The notes beneath the pieces were generated by a model that saw only the letters and a list, made by a program, of their open reading frames with translations, was not told where the DNA came from and made no database searches. 64,000 nt of DNA from a virus: the IMG/VR virus record IMGVR_UViG_3300046513_000235, positions 1 through 64,000 of that record; one strand, written 5' to 3'. Made by a program: the position numbers and the translations under genes. This document shows positions 8,019 to 17,385 of this stretch, in pieces (position 1 is the stretch's first letter; each line of letters opens with the position of its first letter).

Positions 8019-9132
8019 ACAGATGGCGCTCGACGATGCTCGACATATAGCGGTGACCCTTGTCTCCTGGGTGTGCTGTATTGCTACCAGAACCCCCTGT
8101 AAAGTCTTCGGTCGCAGTGCCAAACAAACCACGTGTTTGCATGGTGGTGTAGTCCTTATTCCAAGCCGCATACATATCGATTAGAGCTGTATTGTATTTC
8201 CTAGCTAAGTCATAGTTTGCCTGTACAAAGTCCGGCCAGGCAGTAGTCCATGCTGAGCCGCCCCGCATCAAAGGCAGTAACAGAACACTGGAGCCTAGGC
8301 CAAGAAAGTGTTGCACCATGGCATCCATGTTGGTTTTGTAGGCTGCTAAACCCGTACCCAAACCACCATCGTTTACACCTAAGGCAATTATCGTCAGGTG
8401 ACAAGGTCTTCCGGCCCAAGCCGATTTGGTATTAGTGTTGTTCCAATCAATAGAGGTATAACCGGCCATGCCATTCTTCCATACCTGAATACCGGCAGTG
8501 GAAATCTCTGCAATGATCCCCTCAATCATGATCTGTGCCGAGGTGGCTGGGACAATAGTTAGCACATGCGCCGCATTAGTTAACCCCGTAAACGCTTGAT
8601 AGTTGTTGAAGGAAGTTGTGGCATTGTTGCAATTAAGCGTACCAACTGAAGTACCATCAATCCGCACGTCAGCATTACCTCCGACAGAACCCCGAGCATA
8701 TACGATCGTAAACTTATCTCCCGTGAAATTAAATGTAGCTGCCGTAGTAACCCCATTGGATGAAATATAACCACCACCAAAACCGGACTTAGTACCCGCA
8801 GCCTGTATCCAACCAGCACCCAAGCTTACACGTGGCTGCGTCCCTGCAGGAAAGACACCCTCTAGAGCATTAATCCACCCCACCCCAGCATTTCCATACT
8901 TTGCCTGCAAGGATTTGCGCAAGACACTCGCCCAAGAGGTTTCTGGTTCATTGGACGTGAATTGCCCCCGCGTAATGGAATCTCCTAGGCAAAGTATCTT
9001 GGTTGGGGTGGCCGCTGCTTTCTCTGCTAAACCAATACGATAGTCAAGTAGCCCGGGCCCTAAATTGAAACCAAACCCTGGGTTAAGCTTGTCGGCATAT
9101 TTCTTGGATGCTCCAACGCTTGCTGCGTCCAT
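8017..9132 (-). CDS. SGNH/GDSL-family hydrolase, tail-tip or fibre esterase
   Basis: A 371-residue protein with the SGNH blocks: CLGDSITRG (catalytic Ser, about residues 46-54), an IIALGVNDGG block (the N) and a C-terminal AHPGDKGH (Asp/His). The part between blocks I and III carries a roughly 100-residue beta-rich insert. Such enzymes on phage tails deacetylate or de-esterify surface glycans at adsorption. It lies last in the late block, beyond the lysis genes, directly after a small fibre-like gene. Confidence 0.85.
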   Translation of the reverse strand: MDAASVGASKKYADKLNPGFGFNLGPGLLDYRIGLAEKAAATPTKILCLGDSITRGQFTSNEPETSWASVLRKSLQAKYGNAGVGWINALEGVFPAGTQPRVSLGAGWIQAAGTKSGFGGGYISSNGVTTAATFNFTGDKFTIVYARGSVGGNADVRIDGTSVGTLNCNNATTSFNNYQAFTGLTNAAHVLTIVPATSAQIMIEGIIAEISTAGIQVWKNGMAGYTSIDWNNTNTKSAWAGRPCHLTIIALGVNDGGLGTGLAAYKTNMDAMVQHFLGLGSSVLLLPLMRGGSAWTTAWPDFVQANYDLARKYNTALIDMYAAWNKDYTTMQTRGLFGTATEDFTGGSGSNTAHPGDKGHRYMSSIVERHL

Positions 9133-9135
9133 TAG

Positions 9136-9552
9136 CTACACCAACTTTCCTTTGACAGTGACGTTACCACCGGTAACACTTGTTAGGTTTGCTATGAAGG
9201 TCTCCAAGCCTGTTACATCAAAGGTCCAAACTTCTCCCAAGGTGCCGGCTGTTCCCAGTTCCAAGTCTGATTTACGTGAACCCATGATTAGGGAGGCTGT
9301 TCCACTGGCGAGTGTGCTTTGGAATGTTACAGAGGCTGCCGTAGCTGTGCCATAGATTTCTACTGTAAGCGTCTTTCCTGAGCCGATAGTAATAGAACCC
9401 GTTCCTGTGGCTGTGGCGGCGTTTAAAGGAGTAACTACAGTAGGGCTGGAGGACCCGCTTCCGGATCCCCCAGTGATATAAACTTCTCCGGCATCAGTAA
9501 CTTTCACATTGACTTTCTTTCTATCTGCGGTTATTCCCTGCAAAATCGTCAC
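9136..9552 (-). CDS. small Gly/Ser/Thr-rich fibre-associated protein
   Basis: 138 residues: a short N-terminal beta region, a GGSGSGSSS linker, then repeated Thr/Ala/Gly beta strands resembling a small jelly-roll or Ig-like domain. Ends three bases before the SGNH hydrolase start. Probably part of the receptor-binding apparatus, judged by composition and context only. Confidence 0.6.
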   Translation of the reverse strand: MTILQGITADRKKVNVKVTDAGEVYITGGSGSGSSSPTVVTPLNAATATGTGSITIGSGKTLTVEIYGTATAASVTFQSTLASGTASLIMGSRKSDLELGTAGTLGEVWTFDVTGLETFIANLTSVTGGNVTVKGKLV

Positions 9553-9579
9553 CTTACCAGCCTCCTTAAATATTAATAC

Positions 9580-10065
9580 CTACTTGAGCGTGTCGCCCGA
9601 ACTCGCATTGGCCTCTCTCTGTGCAGCAATTGTCTCAACAAGTTTCGTAGCTTGATCTTCCGATAGTTCAGGGAGCCCAGTGTTAATTGTCACGTTGCTT
9701 GAACTCGATTGCTGGTTAGGAATCTTGTCCAACTTAATCCAGGCTTCTTGGATCTTAGCTTTGATCTCTTCCTTACTCTCGACAGGAATTTTGAGGCGTG
9801 CTGCTTTTTTAAGCGCGTAGTCAATCGCAAAGTCCAGCTTATCACTAGTCAGGAATTCAACGCCGGCCAATTCAGCTTGCGCGTAAGCTTCCTGGGCTAA
9901 AGACCACAACACACCCTGGTGCGAGGCGGCTTTCTTGACAGCGATCCATTGGCCGAGTAAACGCCAATTTTTCACGAGCAAAGCCAGTACACCAATGACG
10001 ATAGCACTTACAGCCACGGCTACTACTGAGTAACCGTTGAGCAATTGCCAAATATCTTGTACCAT
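9580..10065 (-). CDS. LLH-type holin
   Basis: 161 residues: a single N-terminal membrane segment (about residues 12-32, VVAVAVSAIVIGVLALLV) followed by a long charged helical region with ALKKAARLKIPV. This layout is that of the LL-H phage holin family. It lies just downstream of the endolysin in the same operon. Expected to form the inner-membrane lesion at lysis. Confidence 0.8.
   Translation of the reverse strand: MVQDIWQLLNGYSVVAVAVSAIVIGVLALLVKNWRLLGQWIAVKKAASHQGVLWSLAQEAYAQAELAGVEFLTSDKLDFAIDYALKKAARLKIPVESKEEIKAKIQEAWIKLDKIPNQQSSSSNVTINTGLPELSEDQATKLVETIAAQREANASSGDTLK
9904..9923 (-). repeat. interspersed element, variant copy 4 (CGCACCAGG)
   Basis: CGCACCAGGGTGTGTTGTGG within the holin gene, with one change from the box. 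An AGCTT/AAGCT hairpin lies about 35 bases downstream on the same strand. The least certain copy. Confidence 0.45.
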
Positions 10066-10077
10066 TTAAAACGCCTC

Positions 10078-10866
10078 CTATTTTTTGATCTTGGGGATAA
10101 CTCCGGAATTGTACAACATTTGAATGATGTTAAGCTCAATCTTTGACTTGTCTGCCACAGTGGTAATAGTTTTATTGGCTTTCGCAGCTTCAACCGCTTC
10201 CGTATATTGGGAAGCATAGGTCTCTGTGCCGGAAATATTCAACCGCTTTTCTACGGCAGCCAAACGTTTTTCCATAGCCGCAATAATATCATTCTGTACT
10301 TCGATCTTCTCCACCAGTAATTGGTTATCTGCCACGTCTTTCTCCTCCAATTCCCATTTCTGAATTTTGGCAATCACCGCGCCGATTTGTGCATCGCTGG
10401 GTTTCTTACCGGCTTTTAAATCGGATAGGGACATCCCAAACATCATTTGAATATGTGGGTAGTCCTTAAAGGAAGTCCAATCACCACCCCACTCAAAACC
10501 AAACAGTTTGGCTAGGGCCACTACTTCCAACCAATCGGACGTACGATTGTTATTGTAATCCGTATGCAGGTCCCACGTAACGCCCTTTGTACCAGGCACG
10601 ATTAAAACAAAGTCCAAAGCCATGTCATAGTTATGAATCGAAGAACCGGCTTTAGCATTAGTTACAATGGCTCCAGGCTTGGTTCGTCCTTGTGCATACA
10701 GCGCATCCTGCTCGGCAAAAGTGCGCTTGCCAGCTGTGAACTTCATCTCGATGCCCGCTTTGTAAGCATATTCGATTAACTTCTGTCCTGCAAACCGCAC
10801 AGCGGCATTACTGAGGCCATTGAGCACAGCAGCGGACATCTTTTGAACGTCTTCCAAGCTATTCAT
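10078..10866 (-). CDS. endolysin, M15-family peptidase
   Basis: 262 residues. The N-terminal two thirds matches L-alanyl-D-glutamate / VanY-type M15 peptidases: GKRTFAEQDALYAQGRT, the zinc motif SSIHNYDMALDF (His, Asp) and a later DYPHIQM with the third ligand. The C-terminal part is a coiled-coil-like helix rich in Glu/Lys/Val, possibly the wall-targeting region. Cleaves peptidoglycan stem peptides at lysis. Its start overlaps the preceding membrane-protein gene by eight bases. Confidence 0.88.
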   Translation of the reverse strand: MNSLEDVQKMSAAVLNGLSNAAVRFAGQKLIEYAYKAGIEMKFTAGKRTFAEQDALYAQGRTKPGAIVTNAKAGSSIHNYDMALDFVLIVPGTKGVTWDLHTDYNNNRTSDWLEVVALAKLFGFEWGGDWTSFKDYPHIQMMFGMSLSDLKAGKKPSDAQIGAVIAKIQKWELEEKDVADNQLLVEKIEVQNDIIAAMEKRLAAVEKRLNISGTETYASQYTEAVEAAKANKTITTVADKSKIELNIIQMLYNSGVIPKIKK

Positions 10867-11275
10867 GCTTATCCTCCTCCTTTAAAGCATCCATGATGTC
10901 CATGGGGTCATGACCATCCGGTACATTCTTCAAGCGTCTGCGGTAGATGAATATGTCAAAGGTTTTCTTTCTCGTGAGGTAGGTCATTATGAGGAAAGAT
11001 AGTGTGGTGCCCGTCATTGCAAACGTCCAGGCGTAAGTACTCATTGCAGCTCTGATGCCTATAGGGCCACCAGATAGTTCGATAACCTTCATAACAAAGG
11101 CTACGGCCATCTTTATGGAATAAGACGTCAGGAAGATAAAAATGGCTATAACTAGCAAACTGGCTATCCCCGCTCTGTAACGTTCCAAGAAATACTTTCT
11201 ATAAGCAATTAGAATATACAGTGCGCAGCTTAAGGAGATGGCATACTCTGCTGTCACTACATAATCCCTAATCAT
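10859..11275 (-). CDS. membrane protein of the lysis cluster
   Basis: 138 residues with about four hydrophobic segments (roughly 9-27, 36-56, 58-80 and 94-113) and a charged C-terminal tail. Position directly before the endolysin suggests a second holin or antiholin. No family motif recognised. Confidence 0.65.
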   Translation of the reverse strand: MIRDYVVTAEYAISLSCALYILIAYRKYFLERYRAGIASLLVIAIFIFLTSYSIKMAVAFVMKVIELSGGPIGIRAAMSTYAWTFAMTGTTLSFLIMTYLTRKKTFDIFIYRRRLKNVPDGHDPMDIMDALKEEDKHE

Positions 11276-11276
11276 G

Positions 11277-11462
11277 TTACTTCCCCCTATCGTATATCAA
11301 CTTCTTCGCAATGTGGTTTCTCTCTATCTCATCCTTTAGTACTTGCTCCAAAGAATGGTACCGTTGAATTGCGTAGGTGACTCTCTCTGTAGTTTCCTGC
11401 GTTTTTTCTGCTGCCTGCTTGTGTGCGGGAAGGCGATTCAGTAACTCGCGCAGACTTAGCAT
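11277..11462 (-). CDS. small charged helical protein, lysis cluster
   Basis: 61 residues, highly helical and charged (EKTQETTERV, LKDEIERNH), no membrane segment. GGGGTGAG precedes ATG 11462. Tightly packed between two membrane-protein genes. Function unknown. Confidence 0.65.
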   Translation of the reverse strand: MLSLRELLNRLPAHKQAAEKTQETTERVTYAIQRYHSLEQVLKDEIERNHIAKKLIYDRGK

Positions 11463-11464
11463 AG

Positions 11465-11752
11465 TTACTCACCCCCGTCCTCAGGGCTTTGTTCTACCTT
11501 CTTAATTCGCCGTACGAAGGTTAGAATTTCTTGTAAAGCTCCTGTTTCCTGGTTTTCCAGGATCTGCATTAGTCTTTCCGTATTGGCCTCTGACTTTTGA
11601 TAAACATCGCGAGTAACTAGGTCCCCCTTAAGTATTTTACGTCCTAGATAAGCTAAGACGAAAATACATAATACCAAAGCTACTTGTGTAACACCATACT
11701 TTTCCAGAAAATCCAACATCTGACCCAAGGAAGTTAATTCCTCACTAGACAC
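11465..11752 (-). CDS. single-pass membrane protein, lysis cluster
   Basis: 95 residues: one membrane segment (about 20-37) after a short acidic N-terminus, then a helical region with ENQETGALQEIL and an acidic end. GTG start 11752 after GGGGTGAG. Similar in layout to haemolysin XhlA-like partners of holins, but without clear family residues. Confidence 0.65.
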   Translation of the reverse strand: MSSEELTSLGQMLDFLEKYGVTQVALVLCIFVLAYLGRKILKGDLVTRDVYQKSEANTERLMQILENQETGALQEILTFVRRIKKVEQSPEDGGE

Positions 11753-11790
11753 GTCCTCACCCCTTTAACATACGAGCATAGGTATAAAGC

Positions 11791-11815
11791 GGATCCACTC
11801 TCAGGGAGTGGATCC
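11791..11815 (-). terminator. perfect hairpin ahead of the lysis genes
   Basis: GGATCCACTC and its complement GAGTGGATCC around a five-base loop. No real T-tract follows on the minus strand. It may attenuate late transcription or protect mRNA between tail and lysis genes. Confidence 0.55.
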
Positions 11816-11831
11816 AACACCTTGCACTACC

Positions 11832-11966
11832 TTACACGCCTTCTGTTAGGAATTCCAAGCCGCTATCTACGAGGATTTCTTTAACTCCGGCTTTCAGTGT
11901 GGACGGTACCTCACTGTACTTGGTTTTACCAAGAATTACGCGTTGCGCAAAGAACATTGCCATCAT
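11832..11966 (-). CDS. xkdX: XkdX-family small protein
   Basis: 44 residues starting at ATG 11966, six bases after AAAGGGGG; a longer upstream start lacks a ribosome site. Contains FFAQRVILGK and VPSTLKAGVKEIL, the pattern of the XkdX family found just after XkdW-like genes in Bacillus prophages such as PBSX. Function unknown; tail-associated by context. Confidence 0.8.
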   Translation of the reverse strand: MMAMFFAQRVILGKTKYSEVPSTLKAGVKEILVDSGLEFLTEGV

Positions 11967-12013
11967 TTCATCACCCCCTTTCCATTTTGACATGAACCAG
12001 TACAGAAGGGTGA

Positions 12014-12358
12014 TCATGCGTAAATCTGCATCGCCATTTCAGCAATGACATCCTCAATAAAATCCGCACGTTCTGATAAGGCCACGTTTTGTGCCTTAAG
12101 CAATAGATTAGCCTGCTCCAGCGTTGCAATACGGGAGCTCTCTGATTCAGGGATGGCCCTGTAGTCATAGTATAAGAAATGCTCTCTTATATTGATCATG
12201 AGAAAAGGCAGGGTTCCTGCTGGTGGTTCGGGTTGTGGCATATCAGCTGCCGCAAATTCCTCCACCAGCACACCCGTAAAGTCAAAACCCTCGATACTGT
12301 CATAGATGGCTGTAACAGGACCTATGACGGCGTCATACAAGGTATATTGGACATGCAT
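12014..12358 (-). CDS. XkdW-like tail-region protein
   Basis: 114 residues; a globular N-terminus and a C-terminal coiled-coil-like helix (RIATLEQANLLLKAQNVAL). Position between the fibre gene and xkdX matches XkdW in PBSX-like prophages; sequence support is modest. AAAGGAGG precedes ATG 12358. Confidence 0.6.
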   Translation of the reverse strand: MHVQYTLYDAVIGPVTAIYDSIEGFDFTGVLVEEFAAADMPQPEPPAGTLPFLMINIREHFLYYDYRAIPESESSRIATLEQANLLLKAQNVALSERADFIEDVIAEMAMQIYA

Positions 12359-12375
12359 AGCTCAAACCTCCTTTA

Positions 12376-13737
12376 TTAGCCTGCCGTAATAATGTCTCCG
12401 GACACCTCCATGTAAATATAACCACCGGTTGAAGGCCAATCTGCCGAAACAGAGAAGTAAAAAATGATCTGCCCGTTACAGTTAAAACCTGCAGGTATCG
12501 CACCCCCAGCTCCGATAGCTGTCAGACCAGGAGCCCAGCCACCCCAAGTCGTATCATAGCCCACACCAGAAACTTTTGTAATTATGGTGCGGGCAGCTTT
12601 ATCCAAGAGAAAGCCAGAATATAGCCAGTCACTGCTACCTATATTAGTTATCGAACGGCCGGTGAGTATGACCTGCATTCCGTTACTATCCTGCATATAA
12701 AAATTCCCGGTAGAAGTGGCCCCATTTATACCCTGAACATGGAAATGCAGGAAAGCCATCATAATGGCATAGCTGCCCCCGGCAGGTATGCGAAACAGTT
12801 CATAGATACCGCTAACGGGTGTACCGGCGGGCGGGGTGGCTACGTTAACTACGACACGACTGCCCGGCAGTAATGACCCCGTAATACCGCCATTGAATAG
12901 AGAAACACCGCTGCGAAGGTTTCCTGGCTGTAAATTTGGTTCGGAGTAGCGAATCCAGTTTATACCACTGTGATAACTGTTAGCAGCAATACCCAAGTAA
13001 GCAACCCCAGCACCCGCTGAGGCATTAGTCGCGGCTAACTGATCACCAGCATCTGGGGTTTTGACAGGAATTGCACCAGTAAGCCCAAGCGTAGTTTTAG
13101 TAGCCAAGAAATTGGCAGGAATGAAATCTGCATCATCGACAAAAACACCAAAATGATTACCACCCTGATCTGCTGTAGCATCCACATAACCACCTAGTGG
13201 AGCATAAAGGTGTACTCTACCGGGACTAGAAGCTGCCAATTGAGCACGCTCATAGCCCGCAAACTCAGAACCTGTTCTACGGACCATACTACCGGCGATA
13301 AGACCACTATCTGTACCAAGGCTGTAACCAGCCAATACTTGTGCGGATGTCGCTGTTCCATACTCACCTCCTTCACCCTGTGCAATAAAAGCCGTTCCGT
13401 TGTAAACAAAGGTATATACACTACCAACCTTTAAAGCATTAGCAGTGAAGGCCGATCCATTAGCCTTGAGCAAAGCTTTAGCACCCAGCCCATTTACATT
13501 CAATGTAGGCGCCCCAGAGTTAGTAGTCGTCCACAGAATGGTGATCTTCAGACTAGCTACATAGGCAGTAGGTGTAGGATCCATATTAACGGCGAATACC
13601 GTACCTGATCCTGTAACCGTACCCCAACCTCCAGTGTAAACGGCTAGCTGGGCTTCATTACTTTCTATCCGATTGAGATCGGATGTGGTAACCGGGTCAC
13701 TTACGGCCCATTCCGTTTTGGGAGTTGTGAAAGCCAT
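12376..13737 (-). CDS. tail fibre or tail-tip protein
   Basis: 453 residues, rich in Gly/Thr/Ser/Ala with many short beta-strand repeats and very few charged residues, as in phage fibres. The start MAFTTPKTEWAVSDPVTTSDLNRIE is the common N-terminus of Firmicute phage tail-tip proteins that attach to the baseplate. Likely carries receptor-binding strands near the C-terminus. Confidence 0.75.
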   Translation of the reverse strand: MAFTTPKTEWAVSDPVTTSDLNRIESNEAQLAVYTGGWGTVTGSGTVFAVNMDPTPTAYVASLKITILWTTTNSGAPTLNVNGLGAKALLKANGSAFTANALKVGSVYTFVYNGTAFIAQGEGGEYGTATSAQVLAGYSLGTDSGLIAGSMVRRTGSEFAGYERAQLAASSPGRVHLYAPLGGYVDATADQGGNHFGVFVDDADFIPANFLATKTTLGLTGAIPVKTPDAGDQLAATNASAGAGVAYLGIAANSYHSGINWIRYSEPNLQPGNLRSGVSLFNGGITGSLLPGSRVVVNVATPPAGTPVSGIYELFRIPAGGSYAIMMAFLHFHVQGINGATSTGNFYMQDSNGMQVILTGRSITNIGSSDWLYSGFLLDKAARTIITKVSGVGYDTTWGGWAPGLTAIGAGGAIPAGFNCNGQIIFYFSVSADWPSTGGYIYMEVSGDIITAG

Positions 13738-13748
13738 TATAATTCCTC

Positions 13749-16700
13749 CTATATTAAAAATTTGCCTTCTGTACTACCCGACAGAGCACCGTCCCAAGTT
13801 ATATCTTGTCTGGTAACGGCATAGGTGGAAAGTTCTCCATTTTCCATTACCTCGATACGATCTCCTAGGCGAACGGCTACATTACCCCGATCAGACATTA
13901 CAATATCCTGCCGGCCTTCTTTATAAGCGGCCAGGATGCGGTCTGCCAATGACTGGGCTTGTTCCCGCGTCTGGATGAATTCATGATCTACGGTGACCTG
14001 CATCCGCCCATTATCCTTAATGGACAAAGCATCTTCTGCGGTAACACTCAATTGTTCACCTTTCTGCAAGGCAATACCGTTAAAGATGATCTTCGTAACA
14101 GCAGCGGATGACCCTGCGGTGTTCTGTAACACAATACTACTTCCCCAGGCATAGTCAGCTCTTGACAGAATTGCTATTCCAGCATCAGCCGTGAGTTCTG
14201 TCGAGGTAACGGTGACTACTGGTGTTTGCGAGAAGGTGATATCCAGTACCAGGGTATTGCCTGCCAGGATTGTTACTGGTGTGGTATACTCGTGAAGGAC
14301 TTGTATGTCATCCAAAGTAACTGTGTATCCCGTATAATTAACCGAAATACTATTGACTTGTTCTCCGACAGCCAGGGGGTGTTTTGTGCTGAAGATATTG
14401 GTATCCTCATCATAACGGGCCATTACAGTAGGTGTAGCATCCAAATCCCAATTTACACGGACCTTCCCCTCCTTTGTACAATAAACCTGAATAACATCAC
14501 AACCTGCCAGGTGTTGCAAAGCATCACGGAACTTTGTGCGCTCGTACCAGGTGTGGGGTATTGTCAGCGAAGCTAGGGTGTTATCGATCTCGAAATCATC
14601 TTCGGTCAAACCAGCAGCCATAAACAGATCGTAGAAAGCCTGGTACATATTTACGTTGGATTGCACTACGCTGGTATTATATTCTACCTGCCGCAGTAGC
14701 TCGAGGCGATCTCGTCCAACAACTGTTGCACTTAAAGCGCTGTTGGCTACATCCCACGATACGGACCAATAGGTGCCCATTAGGGTCCACTCAAGCACAG
14801 TATCCACATAAGCACCAAACCATACCCTGATACGTCTGTTGCGCTTTACGAAGCCATACAACGGTGAAAGTTTGTTGGTGGGATCAAAGCGTCTGTCCTG
14901 GTTGTCCAGGATGATATCCACTTCATTGGCGGAGATATTGCCGATAGGTAAGGACCCATTAGCGTATCCGATTTCATCAATCAGGTGGATACTTTCGATG
15001 TTATCCGCTTCATATACCTGGACTATCATTGTGAACATCTCAGCCAGTTTAGCTACGGCATTAGGTTCACTGATCTTGTATATGGTAAGTGTAACACCCG
15101 CAGCAAGAGGAATAGGTGTAATGGCTCTTTGCCAATGTACCTCCGTATTATCGGTAACTACTTCGGTATGCATCGGTGTCCCTTCCGCATCAACTACGGA
15201 ATAATCGAAGTCTACAGGAAATTCCAATAACGCTGAATCGCCTGAAATACGCAGGCTCGCTACAGTACGAAGGGAAAAGTTAAGGGTGACTACTACTGGC
15301 GTAGCAAATGCGCCTTCACTGTCTGATAGCTGTGTACCCCACCAACCATAAGGGTCAGCCGCATCTCGAGGATGGTAGCTACCATCTAGTAGGTTTCTGT
15401 GCATGGACATTGTTTTGTATGGTGTATCTATTATGTTATTGTACAGGGCTGTTTCACCGGTACCTGGCTCTGAGGTAGTTATGTGTAGTGTTTCATCGGC
15501 AAAAGGATCTGTATAGGTAATCTCCACGCGGCCTAGTATATAACGCTGGTCGGCCGTCATGCTGTTGTAGATATTAAATAGCTGCTTTTGCTCTCCCAAT
15601 GCAACCACGAGGTTCTCAGGTTGATTCAGGTAAGCTGTAAAGATTTCCGCTTCAATGTTACCACGTGGGATAATACTATCACCACGATTCAACTGTGTGG
15701 TTATATCCTTGTGATCCACTACGGTAGGTAGGAACGTATCTGTGCGTGTAAAGGAATTAGTAAGGGCACTAGTGACGTTTCCTTTTATAATTCCTGTATC
15801 TGTGGCATAACGTTCGACGTATGGTAGCAAAGACCAGTCAAGTGTCTTAGCCAGTAATGAATCCCCTGTAGCTATTAGGTTGCTAACGGCTGAGGCACCC
15901 ATCAAAAGTGCTTGTAGGCTATCTGGCCTAGCTAAAGACACCATCTGCTCGGTGTCTTCTTCTATGATAGGATTTAGGGTGTCCTCCCTGGTCATAATGA
16001 AAGCATCGGCCATAAACTGCAACTTCATAGTCATACCCGGAGCGGACAGCTTTTGGATGTTCACTACGATATGTGATACGGACAAAGAGCTGGGGTAAAC
16101 CACCAACTGCCTGCTATCGGTACTTCCTGTTACGCTGTAGGTGTGTAACACCTCTCCGTGATTGTAGGTTATGATCTCTACATCGGTGGGGTAATGTCCT
16201 AGGCCAGGATCTCCGATCACGCAAAAGGCATTCATTGTACGTGGGGTACCGAATGGTGAAACTGGCAAAGCCGGCAATGTTCCCATAAAGGCCTCATAAA
16301 GAAGTGGATTACCTTCTGACGCAAGCATCAGCGCTGTACGTGTTAACACCATCGGACGACGTACACGGAAGAACTCTGAGGTTGTCCCCGAAACACTTCT
16401 AATGGTAACCACAATGGTAGCTGTCTGCGCGGTAGGTGTAAAGGAACAAACTACACGACCCCAGCCGTCAGTAGGCATACTCCCCGTGAATGGGATAGCT
16501 GCTCCGATCGTCGTGCCTGTGGATGTTCTACGTTGGATAGTAATGGAATACCCAGGAGTGCCATCCTCAGACCGAAGATCAACACTGAAGACAACTGCGG
16601 CAGCCGTGCTACTTACCTGCATAAGGGGGGATACCATAGCAAGGGCATCAAAGCCTAGTACAGTAGCAGCCCCTGAACCGTCCGTATCTAGTGTAGCCGT

Positions 16701-16970
16701 ACCTGAACTAAGAGTCCAGTTAGGCAAATCACCACAACGATTGTTGGACGTGTATTGTACTTGTACCTGGCCATCTACCGGAACCCCAGTGGAACTATCA
16801 GTGGGCGTGCCACCCCACCACCCCGGATAACCACTGTCAGGCATAGGAGTGAAGGTGCCATCAAGCTCGTTATACTCCAGCGTGAAAAGCTTATTTGCCG
16901 ATGTTGGATACTCCGTAATCTTGGACATGTCCGAAGCGGCATTCTTATCTGGTACTACATAAATAGCCAT
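13749..16970 (-). CDS. large tail-tip / baseplate hub protein
   Basis: 1073 residues. The central and C-terminal part has features of hub proteins: a GNISANEVDIIL-DNQDRRFDPTN region (about 690-715), RNRRIRVWFGAY, the TWYERTKFRDALQHLAG block and QAQSLADRILAAY near the end. These are usual in Gp37/minor-tail-like proteins that cap the tail and hold the fibres. The N-terminal third is beta-rich and may bind carbohydrate. Interspersed element copy 5 lies inside it, antisense. Confidence 0.75.
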   Translation of the reverse strand: MAIYVVPDKNAASDMSKITEYPTSANKLFTLEYNELDGTFTPMPDSGYPGWWGGTPTDSSTGVPVDGQVQVQYTSNNRCGDLPNWTLSSGTATLDTDGSGAATVLGFDALAMVSPLMQVSSTAAAVVFSVDLRSEDGTPGYSITIQRRTSTGTTIGAAIPFTGSMPTDGWGRVVCSFTPTAQTATIVVTIRSVSGTTSEFFRVRRPMVLTRTALMLASEGNPLLYEAFMGTLPALPVSPFGTPRTMNAFCVIGDPGLGHYPTDVEIITYNHGEVLHTYSVTGSTDSRQLVVYPSSLSVSHIVVNIQKLSAPGMTMKLQFMADAFIMTREDTLNPIIEEDTEQMVSLARPDSLQALLMGASAVSNLIATGDSLLAKTLDWSLLPYVERYATDTGIIKGNVTSALTNSFTRTDTFLPTVVDHKDITTQLNRGDSIIPRGNIEAEIFTAYLNQPENLVVALGEQKQLFNIYNSMTADQRYILGRVEITYTDPFADETLHITTSEPGTGETALYNNIIDTPYKTMSMHRNLLDGSYHPRDAADPYGWWGTQLSDSEGAFATPVVVTLNFSLRTVASLRISGDSALLEFPVDFDYSVVDAEGTPMHTEVVTDNTEVHWQRAITPIPLAAGVTLTIYKISEPNAVAKLAEMFTMIVQVYEADNIESIHLIDEIGYANGSLPIGNISANEVDIILDNQDRRFDPTNKLSPLYGFVKRNRRIRVWFGAYVDTVLEWTLMGTYWSVSWDVANSALSATVVGRDRLELLRQVEYNTSVVQSNVNMYQAFYDLFMAAGLTEDDFEIDNTLASLTIPHTWYERTKFRDALQHLAGCDVIQVYCTKEGKVRVNWDLDATPTVMARYDEDTNIFSTKHPLAVGEQVNSISVNYTGYTVTLDDIQVLHEYTTPVTILAGNTLVLDITFSQTPVVTVTSTELTADAGIAILSRADYAWGSSIVLQNTAGSSAAVTKIIFNGIALQKGEQLSVTAEDALSIKDNGRMQVTVDHEFIQTREQAQSLADRILAAYKEGRQDIVMSDRGNVAVRLGDRIEVMENGELSTYAVTRQDITWDGALSGSTEGKFLI
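14543..14573 (+). repeat. interspersed CGTACCAGG element, copy 5
   Basis: CGTACCAGGTGTGGGG followed by GCGAAGC 24 bases from the box start, antisense inside the tail hub gene. Confidence 0.7.
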
Positions 16971-16984
16971 GAGGCACCTCCTTT

Positions 16985-17368
16985 TTAGGATCCGATATTA
17001 ACTGTTAAGGTAACCTTCATGACCCAGGTTTGGCCGGCAAGTTTAGTACCATTGTACTCTACCATACGATTAACCATAACACCACCACTGGCTGCATTAA
17101 ATACTCCCCATTCGTTCCAGGCAAAGTTAGCTTCCGTGGTGCCGTAGGTCGACTGCAGTGTAATCACATTTGCGGCTATCGTAGGATAACTAGTATCCAT
17201 GCCCTTGCGCAGCTTTTCCGTGGTTGCCTGCAGATCCGTTTGCCCTACAGCAAAGGCAGTAGTATTGTCCCCTACGCCAATTCGTGCGGTAGCATTATCC
17301 AGCTGGGCTGCGGAAGTTTGGATCATACGCGAAGCCATAAAATCTCTTCCGGCATTTGTTAAAGGCAT
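16985..17368 (-). CDS. tail protein, duplicated pair member B
   Basis: 127 residues starting MPLTNAGRDFM, with TEANFAWNEWGVF and KLAGQTWVMKVT. It is a diverged tandem copy of the next gene upstream (TEANFHWKEWG, KQAGQTWVLRVT). Such small proteins with a conserved N-EWG core occur in tail-tip regions. Probably tail-tip or fibre-adapter subunits. Confidence 0.65.
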   Translation of the reverse strand: MPLTNAGRDFMASRMIQTSAAQLDNATARIGVGDNTTAFAVGQTDLQATTEKLRKGMDTSYPTIAANVITLQSTYGTTEANFAWNEWGVFNAASGGVMVNRMVEYNGTKLAGQTWVMKVTLTVNIGS

Positions 17369-17385
17369 CTCTTATTCCTCCTCAA

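Noticed and set aside
10584-10596. TGTACCAGGC as another interspersed element
   Set aside because: Lacks the leading C, the GT-rich part and a hairpin. Similar partial hits at 14.25 and 21.2 kb were also left out.
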